From Acidobacteriota bacterium (GTDB lineage Bacteria > Acidobacteriota > Vicinamibacteria > Vicinamibacterales > Vicinamibacteraceae): 38,730 bases of DNA. Position 1 is the stretch's first letter, and each line of letters starts with the position of its first letter. The translations under genes were made by a program, and so were the position numbers. This document shows, one piece after another, positions 17,157 to 24,236 of this stretch. The notes under the pieces were generated by a model that had not been told where the DNA came from, did not search any database, and saw nothing but the letters and a program-made list of their open reading frames with translations. Where the stretch lies: positions 1 through 38,730 of the forward strand of contig JADLFL010000048.1 of assembly GCA_020845575.1 (NCBI GenBank), given 5' to 3'.

Positions 17157-17330
17157 ATGCCAAAGACACATCCACCATATCCGCCGGAGTATCGCGAGCG
17201 GGTCATCGAACTGGTCCGGAAGGGACGCAGCCCGGAGGCACTGGCCAAGGAGTTCGAGCCCTCGGCGCAGTGCGTCCGGAATTGGGTCCGCCAAGCGGAC
17301 CGCGACGCTCGACGGGACCTGACGGCCTGA
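17157..17330 (+). pseudogene. IS3 transposase OrfA fragment (HTH)
   Basis: The 57 codons encode the helix-turn-helix part of an IS3 OrfA: MPKTHPPYPPEYRERVIELV, then FEPSAQCVRNWV. A complete OrfA is about 90-100 residues and ends in a leucine-zipper region; here it stops at RRDLTA because of a deletion that fuses it to the middle of orfB. The orfB frame is +1 relative to orfA rather than -1, so the usual programmed -1 frameshift could not join them. Confidence 0.8.
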
Positions 17331-17331
17331 G

Positions 17332-18085
17332 GATCAGATCCGCGCCTTCCATCACCGCTCGCGCGGGACGTACGGGGCCCCGCGGATTCATCGTGACCTG
17401 CGCGCCGCTGGCGTGCGGGGCGGCCGCAAGCGCGTGGCGCGATTGCTCAAGCAGGCGGGCCTGCGCGGCGTGAGCCGCCGCAAGTGGCCCGTGACGATGA
17501 TCCGGGCCGCGCACGTCCACCCGGCGCCTGATCTCGTGCAGCGGGCGTTCACGGCGACCGGCCCGAATCAGCTCTGGGTGGCCGATATCACGTACATCCC
17601 GACGGGGGCCGGCACGCTGTACCTCGCGGTGGTCCTCGACGTCTGGAGTTGCCGGCTGATCGGCTGGGCGATGGCCACGCACCTGCGCACGAGCCTGGTC
17701 GTCGCGGCGCTGGACATGGCGATCGCGCAACGCCGCTCGACGGGAGTGATTCATCATTCGGACCAGGGTTGCCAGTACACGGCGATCGAGTTCGGTCGAC
17801 GGTGTCGCGACGCGAGCATCCGCCCCTCGAGGGGGGCGGTCGGCGATTGCTACGATTAACGCGATGTGCGAGAGCGTCTTCGCGGCGCTCGAATGGGAGC
17901 TGCTCGATCGCGTGCCGTTGCCCACGCCGACCGAGGTCCGGACCGCGGTCTTCGACTTCATCGAGGGCTGGTACAACCCCACGCGTCGGCATTCATCCCT
18001 GGACTACGTGTCGCCGATCGACTTCGAGCGGCAGGCCATGCCGACGCCGCCCGCCCCGCCGAGCGGGACGGAGGCCGCGGCGTGA
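17332..18085 (+). pseudogene. IS3 transposase OrfB fragment (DDE integrase core), frameshifted
   Basis: The product begins inside OrfB at DQIRAFHHRSRGTYGAPRIH, lacking roughly 60 N-terminal residues. The DDE residues are recognisable: D in WVADITYI, D in IHHSDQGCQY, and E in AMCESVFAAL. One extra T at 17856/17857 turns the expected GDCYDNAMCES into GDCYD-stop; removing it restores the frame through to 18085 (ELLDR, YNPTRRHSSLDYVSPIDFE). The motifs are thus split over two frames and no functional transposase is made. Confidence 0.85.
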
Positions 18086-18112
18086 CGACCTGGCCGGTGG
18101 AAGCTGCCGGCC

Positions 18113-18145
18113 CTGTGGAACACGCACAGACCGCGTGTCCCACAG
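18113..18145. repeat. Strong inverted repeat downstream of the IS orfB
   Basis: CTGTGGAACACGC (18113-18125) pairs with GCGTGTCCCACAG (18133-18145) with one mismatch and a 7-base loop. It probably belongs to the IS 3' untranslated part. T-rich runs follow at 18172-18190, so it could act as a terminator on the plus strand and shield yajQ from antisense reading. Confidence 0.55.
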
Positions 18146-18150
18146 CTCCC

Positions 18151-18216
18151 ACAGGCCCTTCTTCTTGACCCTTTTTCCTCCCGTCTTTTTCGCTGTCCTT
18201 GTCCGTTACCCCTTGG
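18151..18216. other. Polypyrimidine stretch between the IS remnant and yajQ
   Basis: About 65 bp of mostly C and T on the plus strand (CTTCTTCTTGACCC, TTTTTCCTCCCG, TTTTTCGCTG) contrasts with the GC-rich coding sequence around it. On the yajQ strand it is a purine-rich 3' flank with GAAAAAG and GGAAAAAGGG runs. No gene was seen in it. Possible roles are a 3' UTR, a rearrangement junction, or eroded repeat sequence. Confidence 0.4.
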
Positions 18217-18228
18217 CCTTCGGACTTT
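18214..18228 (-). repeat. Short heptad repeat AAGkCCn, inverted copy
   Basis: Read on the minus strand this is AAAGTCC GAAGGCC A, matching the plus-strand array at 17083-17099. The two lie on opposite sides of the IS remnant in opposite orientation. It is immediately downstream of the yajQ stop. Confidence 0.4.
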
Positions 18229-18236
18229 GACAAGGT

Positions 18237-18740
18237 TCAGCCCCTGTAGTTCCCGAACATGAGTTCCACCCCGAAATCGTGGCCGCGGAGGCGCTTGATG
18301 GCGTCCTGCAGGTCGTCCTTCGAACTGGATGTCACGCGGACCTGATCGGCCTGGATGGTGGCCTGGACCTTCTTCAGGCCCTCGTCCTTCAGGAACTTGA
18401 CGATGGCCTTGGCGGCGTCGGTGGAGATGCCCTGTTGGAGCGTGACGACACGACGCACGGCGCTGCCGGCGGCGGACTCCTTGTCGCCCAGTGTCAGGTT
18501 CTTGATCGGCACGTTGCGCTTGAACAGCTTGCCCTGCAACACCTCCCACACCGCAGTCAGCTTGTAGTCATCGTCGGCCAGCAGCGAGATGGTGCTCTTG
18601 GCCTTGTCGAAGTCGATCTCGATCTTCGCGCCCTTGAAGTCGTAGCGCTGACCGATCTCCTTCCGCGCCTGGTTGACGGCGTTGTCCACTTCCTGCAGAT
18701 CCACCGAAGACGTGATGTCGAAACTCGCGCTCGCAGCCAT
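18237..18740 (-). CDS. yajQ: YajQ family nucleotide/cyclic-di-GMP-binding protein
   Basis: The 167-residue DUF520 protein begins MAASASFDITSSVDLQEVDN and ends FGVELMFGNYRG; the normal YajQ ends with a similar LxFxNYR. The segment QRYDFKGAKIEIDFDKA is the family hallmark. YajQ has two RRM-like folds; some members bind cyclic di-GMP and act with transcription factors, but that has been shown only in particular species. It is transcribed divergently from the CoA-transferase gene. Confidence 0.94.
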   Translation of the reverse strand: MAASASFDITSSVDLQEVDNAVNQARKEIGQRYDFKGAKIEIDFDKAKSTISLLADDDYKLTAVWEVLQGKLFKRNVPIKNLTLGDKESAAGSAVRRVVTLQQGISTDAAKAIVKFLKDEGLKKVQATIQADQVRVTSSSKDDLQDAIKRLRGHDFGVELMFGNYRG

Positions 18741-18781
18741 GCCGGCAATGGTAGTGCATGGACATCAAGAAGAGCCGACCG

Positions 18782-18809
18782 GTTGCCCGTTGCCGGTTGC
18801 CTGTTGCCG
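18782..18809 (+). repeat. Heptad repeat (GTTGCCn)x4
   Basis: Four contiguous units GTTGCCC, GTTGCCG, GTTGCCT, GTTGCCG keep six bases constant and vary only the seventh. They sit in the divergent spacer between yajQ and the CoA-transferase gene, ending 10 bp before the latter's start, and thus probably lie within its promoter or leader. The same kind of array occurs at 25189 (opposite strand) and 36660. Confidence 0.8.
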
Positions 18810-18819
18810 ACCCCATACA

Positions 18820-20028
18820 ATGTCTCCCGTGTCTGCTGCACCATTGGCGGGGCTTCGGGTGCTCGAACTGGGACAGCTCATCGCCGGACCGTTCTCGACG
18901 ATGCTGCTCGCGTACTTCGGGGCCGACGTGATCAAGGTGGAGCCGCCCGACGGTGGGGATCCGTTGCGCACGTGGCGGCACGTGCATGACGGGACCGCGC
19001 TGTGGTGGTATGCGATGGGCCGCAACAAGCGGTGCATCACCGCCGACCTCCGGCAGGAGGAAGCGCGCGAACTGATCCGCCGGCTCGTGGCGCACTGCGA
19101 CGTGGTGGTGGAGAACTTCAGACCCGGACGGCTCGAAGCGTGGGGGCTCGGCTACGAGGCGCTGAAGGACATCAATCCGCGCATCATCATGGTGCGCATC
19201 TCGGGCTATGGCCAGACGGGGCCGTATGCGCGACGTCCGGGGTTCGCCGCCGTCGCCGAGGGCATGGGCGGGCTGCGATACGTCAACGGGTTTCCCGATC
19301 GTCCGCCCGCGCGCGCGAACCTGAGTCTGGGCGACACCATCGGCGGCCTGCATGCCGTACTCGGCCTGCTGCTCGCGCTGCACCATCGTGACGGCAAGGG
19401 CACCGGCGAAGGGCAGGTCGTCGACGTTGCGCTCTACGAGTCGATCTTCAACCTGATGGAATCGACGGTGCCCGAGTACGTGACGGCGGGAGTCGTGCGC
19501 GAGCGTCAGGGCTCCACGGTGAGCGGCATCGTTCCCACCAACGTCTACCCGTGCGCGGACGCGCACTACATCATCATCGGCGGCAACGCGGACAGCATCT
19601 TCAGGCGGTTGATGCGCGCGGTCGACAGGCCCGATCTCGCCGACGATCCGAGGCTGGCCACCAACGATGGACGCGTACCACACGCGACGTTGATCGACGA
19701 GGCCATCGCGGCATGGACGTCGTTGCGTCCGTACGAGGAGGCATTCGCCATTCTCGACGCGGCCGACGTGCCGTGCGGGCCGATCTATTCGGTGGCCGAT
19801 CAGGTGAAGGATCCGCATTTCCGCGAACGCGGCGCCATCGAACACGTCACGCTGGCCAACGGTGAACGCGTGGCCATCCCCGCCATCGCACCGCAGCTGT
19901 CACGCACGCCAGGACGCACCACGTGGCCGGGACCTGCAATCGGTGCGCACAACGACGAGGTCTATGGCGACATCCTCGGACTCGATGCCTCGGCGATCGA
20001 CGATCTCCGCGCGCGCGGCGTGATCTGA
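18820..20028 (+). CDS. CaiB/BaiF-type class III CoA-transferase
   Basis: Class III CoA-transferases move CoA between carboxylic acids through an aspartyl-CoA anhydride intermediate. The 402-residue product has the family start PLAGLRVLELGQLIAGPF, ADVIKVEPPDGGDPLR, NKRCITADLR, VVENFRPG and the catalytic-Asp region LSLGDTIGGLHAVLG. The substrate acid is not evident. Translation may start at ATG 18820 or GTG 18829; neither has a clear ribosome-binding site, and the heptad repeat occupies the upstream region. Confidence 0.9.
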   Translation: MSPVSAAPLAGLRVLELGQLIAGPFSTMLLAYFGADVIKVEPPDGGDPLRTWRHVHDGTALWWYAMGRNKRCITADLRQEEARELIRRLVAHCDVVVENFRPGRLEAWGLGYEALKDINPRIIMVRISGYGQTGPYARRPGFAAVAEGMGGLRYVNGFPDRPPARANLSLGDTIGGLHAVLGLLLALHHRDGKGTGEGQVVDVALYESIFNLMESTVPEYVTAGVVRERQGSTVSGIVPTNVYPCADAHYIIIGGNADSIFRRLMRAVDRPDLADDPRLATNDGRVPHATLIDEAIAAWTSLRPYEEAFAILDAADVPCGPIYSVADQVKDPHFRERGAIEHVTLANGERVAIPAIAPQLSRTPGRTTWPGPAIGAHNDEVYGDILGLDASAIDDLRARGVI

Positions 20029-20031
20029 GCC

Positions 20032-20040
20032 TGCTACAAT
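20032..20040 (+). promoter_or_regulatory. Extended -10 promoter candidate for the SET gene
   Basis: TGCTACAAT fits an extended -10, four bases after the CoA-transferase stop and 26 bp before the TTG start at 20066. No -35 match is seen. A GGAGG at 20054-20058 follows, giving a very short leader. Confidence 0.4.
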
Positions 20041-20065
20041 CGCTTGTCCTGACGGAGGCAACTGG

Positions 20066-20632
20066 TTGGCTCAGCGCGTCACGTCCCGCAAGGGACACAC
20101 CAAGTCCACGACCACGAAGTCCACGACCTCGGCACCACGTTTCGAACACGCCCCGCTCGTCATCGACGGCTCACGCATCAAGTTGCGATCCCGCGTGGCC
20201 GGCCACATCGTCAAGCTGCCCGACGATCTCCCGTTGCCGCGTATCGAACGTCGCAGGAGCGGCGTACACGGCTGGGGCGTCTTCGCGCTCGAACGCATTC
20301 CCAAGAACAAGCGCATCATCTATTACGGTGGACAACTCGTGCCGTCCAGGGAGAGCCACGGCCGCGAGGTGGCGTACCTCGAGAAGGGCTGCATCTGGTG
20401 CTTCGAACTCAGCACGCGCTGGGCGGTCGACGCGATGTATGGCGGCAACGTCTCGCGCTTCATCAACCATGCGTGCAAGCCGAACGCGTACAGCCAGATC
20501 GTCGACGGCATCATCTGGATCCGCGCGGGCCGCACGATCGAGGCCGGTGAGGAATTGACCTACGACTACTACACGGGCGGCACGGCGGAGATCGCCTGCC
20601 AGTGCCGGCCCGGGTGCAAGGGACAGATCTGA
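20066..20632 (+). CDS. SET-domain protein (probable lysine methyltransferase)
   Basis: SET proteins use S-adenosylmethionine to methylate lysines. This 188-residue protein has a Lys/Thr/Ser-rich tail (residues 10-24, HTKSTTTKSTTS-like) and a complete SET core. The core contains GVHGWGVFALERIPKNKRI (66-84), RFINHACKPNAY (131-142), the catalytic-Tyr region EELTYDYY (162-169) and a short post-SET cysteine group (C178, C180, C184, with C137). The TTG start has GGAGG 7 bp upstream. Bacterial members are known, but targets are mostly undefined; the basic tail suggests nucleic-acid or acidic partner binding. It overlaps the following hydrolase. Confidence 0.88.
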   Translation: MAQRVTSRKGHTKSTTTKSTTSAPRFEHAPLVIDGSRIKLRSRVAGHIVKLPDDLPLPRIERRRSGVHGWGVFALERIPKNKRIIYYGGQLVPSRESHGREVAYLEKGCIWCFELSTRWAVDAMYGGNVSRFINHACKPNAYSQIVDGIIWIRAGRTIEAGEELTYDYYTGGTAEIACQCRPGCKGQI

Positions 20633-21288
20633 TCGGCCGCGTCGTCTATCTGCACGGGTTCGCCTCCTCGGCGCAGTCGAGCAAGGCGCAGTACTTCGCG
20701 AGCCGCTTCGCCGAGGTGGGGATTCCCCTGGTCGCGCCCGACCTCAATGCGCCAGACTTCAGTACGCTCACCGTGACGCGCATGCTGGACGATGTGGGGC
20801 GCGTGGTGGCACAGGGACCGCCAGGGCCAGTTGTCCTCATGGGCTCGAGCATGGGCGGGTTCCTGGCGTGGCACGCCGCGGCGCGCCTGCCGCTGTTGCT
20901 GCCGCAGCATCCCGTGAGCCGAATCGTCCTGCTGGCGCCAGCGGTCACGTTCGGCCGGAACCGCAAGGAAGATTTCGGACCCGGGGTGGTGGACGAGTGG
21001 GAGCGCGCGGGCACGCGCGACTTCTTCCACTACGGCGACAACGTCGTGAAACCGCTCCATTACGAGTTCTACCGCGACGCGCTGGCATACCCGGCGGCGG
21101 CTGCGCCGGTGAACGTCCCCGCGCTCATCTTCCAGGGCATGCAGGACGATGTGGTGAAGCCGCAGGGTGTGATGGAGTTCTGCCAGGGCCGGCCGAACGT
21201 CTCGCTGCGCCTGCTCCAGGACGGTCACCAACTGCTCGCCCACCTCGACGAGATGTGGCAGGAGATCCGCACCTTCCTCGACTGCTGA
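20602..21288 (+). CDS. YqiA/YcfP-like alpha/beta hydrolase (esterase)
   Basis: The alpha/beta hydrolase has the UPF0227/YqiA-type start VVYLHGFASSAQSSKA, nucleophile Ser in MGSSMGGFLAWHAA, Asp in QGMQDDVVKP and His in DGHQLLAHLDEMW. About 219-228 residues depending on the start. Candidate starts are GTG 20602, GTG 20614, or CTG 20629, whose last two bases begin the SET stop codon (CTGA). The last gives an N-terminus closest to the family (MIGRVVYLHGF). Likely a cytoplasmic esterase with an unknown natural substrate. It is probably coupled to the SET gene. Confidence 0.82.
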   Translation: MPARVQGTDLIGRVVYLHGFASSAQSSKAQYFASRFAEVGIPLVAPDLNAPDFSTLTVTRMLDDVGRVVAQGPPGPVVLMGSSMGGFLAWHAAARLPLLLPQHPVSRIVLLAPAVTFGRNRKEDFGPGVVDEWERAGTRDFFHYGDNVVKPLHYEFYRDALAYPAAAAPVNVPALIFQGMQDDVVKPQGVMEFCQGRPNVSLRLLQDGHQLLAHLDEMWQEIRTFLDC

Positions 21289-21305
21289 CGCGACTCCTGC
21301 GCGGC

Positions 21306-23642
21306 ATGCTCGTCGTGGCGTGCTGCGCCGTGTCGGCGTGCGGCGGCTCCAGCGTCGATCGGCCAGCGCCATCGACCGATTCCACACGGAGGCCAACGTC
21401 CGGAGGGACGCCAGGGGCTCTGACCCCTGGCGTAGCCGCGGGCGATCTCCCTGGCACGGACCGGACTGACGACGCCGCGTTGATCGACGCATCGACGCGC
21501 GCCGCATGGGCGCGCCTGCGATGGCCCGGCGGCGACGTCGTGGACTCCAACAAGGCCGAGCGGCTCGACGAGCCCATCCTGGCGGGCTCGCTCTTCAAGC
21601 TCGTCGCCGCGCGAGCCGCACTCGAACAGGGCATCGTCTCGGACGACACGCGCATCGCCTGTCCGCGTGCGCTCGTCGTGCGTGGACGCCGCGTCGATTG
21701 CGTGCATCCCGATCTCGGCAGGCCGCTCACGCTCGATGAGGCGATCGCGCACTCGTGCAATCACTTCTTCGTCACGCTCGCGGGACGGCTCGATCGCCAC
21801 GGCCTCGCGTCGACGCTGCGGCGCCTGTCGCACGGCGCAGTGACGCTCGGTGCCGAGGCACCGATGCCACTCGTGGTACTCGGTCTCGACGGCCCACGTG
21901 TGTCGGCGCGCGCGTGGGCATCGACGGCGCTCGCGGCCATGGTCGACAACGCGAGTACGCCGCAGGCGTCGCTCGTGAGACGCGGCGTCGTTGCCGCGGC
22001 GAGCACAGGCACGGCCGTCGGCCTGCGCGATCCCTCGTCGCTGACGCTGGCCAAGACGGCGACGACGATCGGGGCGCAGGGAGGGCAGGAAGGGGTCGTC
22101 GTGGCATGGCGCCCCGAGCGACACGAGGCAATCGTGGTGCGCGCGCCTGGCGTGGCGGGGCGCGATGCGGCACGCATCGCGCGTGCGATCTGGGACGACG
22201 TGGACCGGCACGATGATGCGCACGTCCGCGTGGGGCGCGTGAGGACGATGGCTCCCGACACGTCCGGACCGGCAGTGGACGACGTCCCGATCGAGACGTA
22301 TGTCGCTGGCGTTGTCGCCGCCGAGGGCACACACGACATGCCTGCCGTTGCGCAGCAGGCACTCGCCATCCTTGCGCGCAGCTACGTCCGCGCATCGCCG
22401 GGGCGTCACGCACGCGACGGATACGACGTGTGCGACAGCACGCACTGCCAGGTGTTCGGTGCATCCACGACGTGGAGCCGCGATGCCGCGGCGGTGACGC
22501 GCGGCGTGGTCCTCACCGAAAGGGGGACGACGGTTGCGGTGCCGTATTCGGCGTCGTGCAGCGGCATCCTGGTGTCGCCACGCGACGTGTGGGGTGGCGA
22601 GGCTGCCGCGCGCACACGCACGGGAGTCGATCCCGGCGCGCACGCCGTGGAGACGTGGAGGAGCGACGTTGCGTCAGTGGCGCTCACACGTGCCCTGCAG
22701 GACGCCGGACATCGGGGGGATCAGTTGCGTGACCTGCGCGTGGCCGCATACGCGGCCGACGGCGTGCCGTCGCGGCTGGCGCTCGACGGACTCGTACCGT
22801 CGGAGATCGACGCCACGACCTTCAGGCACATCGTTGGGCGACGCATTGGCTGGGATGTGTTGAAGAGCCATGCGTGGGCCGTCACGCGCACGGCCCGCGG
22901 GTATCGCTTCAGCGGGCGCGGAAAGGGGCACGGCGCCGGTGTGTGCCTGCGCGGCGCGTCGACGCTTGCCGCCGATGGCGTGTCGGTGGACCGCGTGCTT
23001 GCGGCGTATGCGCCCGATGCGGTGCTGCGCGCGGAGCAGGATCGCCTGACGCTGCGGCTTCCGGCGGCACGCGCGTCGGAGGGATCGCTATTGCGTCAGA
23101 CGTTGCTCACGCATCTGGCCGGGGTGCGCGTGCGGCTGGCGGTGACGACGTCGCGGGCTGTGGAGGTCGTGGTCCATCCGACGCGCGAAGCGTATCAGCG
23201 GACGACGGGGCGCGCGTGGTGGACGGCCGCGAATGCGCGAGCCGTGCGAGACGGGCGGTGGCGCGTGGATCTGGCACCGCCGCCATCGATGGGAACCGGG
23301 ACCGATGGTGCACGCGCGGGCGAGGCATTCTTCACGACGTGGCGACATGAGGTCGTGCATATCCTGACGAGTGAGGCACTGACAGATGCCCCCCTGTGGA
23401 TGTCGGAGGGATTGGCTCATCTTGTCGCGCGACCCTTGGGGGAAGGTCACGCGTTGTCGCATGAAGTACATGGCGGCGGAACGTTGGGCCGACAGTCGGA
23501 CGCGTGTCCGACCGACGAGGAACTGCGACGGCCGGGGAGCCTCGACGCCATGCGCCAGGTCTACGCCGCTGCCGCCGCCTGCGCCGCCGCCGCCCTCCCT
23601 GCCGGAGTCGCGGGCTGGCGCACGCTGCTGCACCCTCGATGA
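21306..23642 (+). CDS. Predicted lipoprotein fusing PBP-like, SpoIID and gluzincin-like domains
   Basis: The 778-residue envelope protein has a lipobox AVSAC (C12) after a short signal. Part 1 (about 90-300) resembles a penicillin-binding transpeptidase: SLFK at 95-98 (SxxK), SCN at 150-152 (SxN), but KTA at 250-252 where KTG is expected. Part 2 (about 324-570) is SpoIID/LytB-like, with VPIETYVAGVVAAEG (Glu 340) and GRGKGHGAGVC (537-547); SpoIID is a peptidoglycan lytic transglycosylase. Part 3 (about 600-725) has HEVVH (681-685) and EGLAHLVA (E701), a gluzincin zinc-protease pattern. ATG 21306 lacks a positively charged start; CTG 21285, overlapping the previous stop, would add TRLLRG. The function is likely wall remodelling, but this is inferred. 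Confidence 0.8.
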   Translation: MLVVACCAVSACGGSSVDRPAPSTDSTRRPTSGGTPGALTPGVAAGDLPGTDRTDDAALIDASTRAAWARLRWPGGDVVDSNKAERLDEPILAGSLFKLVAARAALEQGIVSDDTRIACPRALVVRGRRVDCVHPDLGRPLTLDEAIAHSCNHFFVTLAGRLDRHGLASTLRRLSHGAVTLGAEAPMPLVVLGLDGPRVSARAWASTALAAMVDNASTPQASLVRRGVVAAASTGTAVGLRDPSSLTLAKTATTIGAQGGQEGVVVAWRPERHEAIVVRAPGVAGRDAARIARAIWDDVDRHDDAHVRVGRVRTMAPDTSGPAVDDVPIETYVAGVVAAEGTHDMPAVAQQALAILARSYVRASPGRHARDGYDVCDSTHCQVFGASTTWSRDAAAVTRGVVLTERGTTVAVPYSASCSGILVSPRDVWGGEAAARTRTGVDPGAHAVETWRSDVASVALTRALQDAGHRGDQLRDLRVAAYAADGVPSRLALDGLVPSEIDATTFRHIVGRRIGWDVLKSHAWAVTRTARGYRFSGRGKGHGAGVCLRGASTLAADGVSVDRVLAAYAPDAVLRAEQDRLTLRLPAARASEGSLLRQTLLTHLAGVRVRLAVTTSRAVEVVVHPTREAYQRTTGRAWWTAANARAVRDGRWRVDLAPPPSMGTGTDGARAGEAFFTTWRHEVVHILTSEALTDAPLWMSEGLAHLVARPLGEGHALSHEVHGGGTLGRQSDACPTDEELRRPGSLDAMRQVYAAAAACAAAALPAGVAGWRTLLHPR

Positions 23643-23672
23643 CCCTCACGCTCGTATAGGCCTGGTGAGCGC

Positions 23673-24236
23673 ATGAACGCCCCAGCCGCCATCCTCACGC
23701 CGCCCGCCCGTGCCGACAGGGACCAGCGCCTGCTCGATGCCGCGCGCGCAGGCGACCTCGACGCCTTCGAGGCGCTCGTGCGACGGTACCAGCGCACGGT
23801 CTACACGCTGGCGTGGCACGGCCTGCGAGACCAGATGGCGGCCGAGGATGTCGCGCAGGACGTCTTCCTCCAGTTGCACACCGCGCTGCCACGCATCGCG
23901 TCCGGCGCGCACCTCGGGGCGTGGCTTCGACGCACGACGTCGCATCGCGTCATCGACGCGCTGCGCGCCAGGCGCGTGCCTCGCTCGCTCGAAGACATCG
24001 CCGAACTCCAGGTCGACGCGGCACCATCCGATCCGCTTGCGGATCGCCTGGTGCACCGCGCTCTTGCCCGACTGGCCCCTCGTGCGCGCGTCGTGGTGAT
24101 GCTGCGCTACATGGACGATCTCGCACCGACCGAGATCGCCGACGCCCTCGACATGTCGTTGAACACCGTGAAGAGCCACCTGCGCCGCGGCCTGCTCGTG
24201 CTGCGTGCGCGCCTGCAGCGGGAGCAACGCCGATGA
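23673..24236 (+). CDS. ECF-type RNA polymerase sigma factor
   Basis: The 187-residue sigma-70 family protein has region 2 (about 20-90, ALVRRYQRTVYTLAWHGL, AEDVAQDVFLQL) and region 4 (about 125-180, RARVVVMLRYMDDLAPTEIA, LNTVKSHLRRGL) separated by a linker, with no region 1 or 3. It overlaps the next gene by ATGA, the common arrangement of an ECF sigma factor and its membrane regulator. Its promoter targets cannot be read here. Confidence 0.92.
   Translation: MNAPAAILTPPARADRDQRLLDAARAGDLDAFEALVRRYQRTVYTLAWHGLRDQMAAEDVAQDVFLQLHTALPRIASGAHLGAWLRRTTSHRVIDALRARRVPRSLEDIAELQVDAAPSDPLADRLVHRALARLAPRARVVVMLRYMDDLAPTEIADALDMSLNTVKSHLRRGLLVLRARLQREQRR

Larger units (their letters stand above)
17100..18157 (+). 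mobile_element. Degenerate IS3-family insertion sequence
   Basis: The left end starts TGAAGTTGCCCCGG, a TG-type IS3 terminus. The element contains an orfA fragment and an orfB fragment in different frames. It is shorter than a complete IS3 element of this type because the end of orfA and the beginning of orfB are missing, and orfB also has a frameshift. No inverted copy of the left terminus is present before yajQ, so the right end appears lost; the right limit given here is the end of a strong hairpin region and is uncertain. No target-site duplication can be identified. The element is very likely inactive. Confidence 0.75.

Noticed and set aside
17157..18085. Functional IS3 transposase by -1 frameshifting
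   Set aside because: orfB is in the +1 frame relative to orfA, large parts of both are missing, and a second frameshift separates the last catalytic Glu.
18782..18809. Possible CRISPR array
   Set aside because: Units are seven bases with no unique spacers; this is a simple short tandem repeat.
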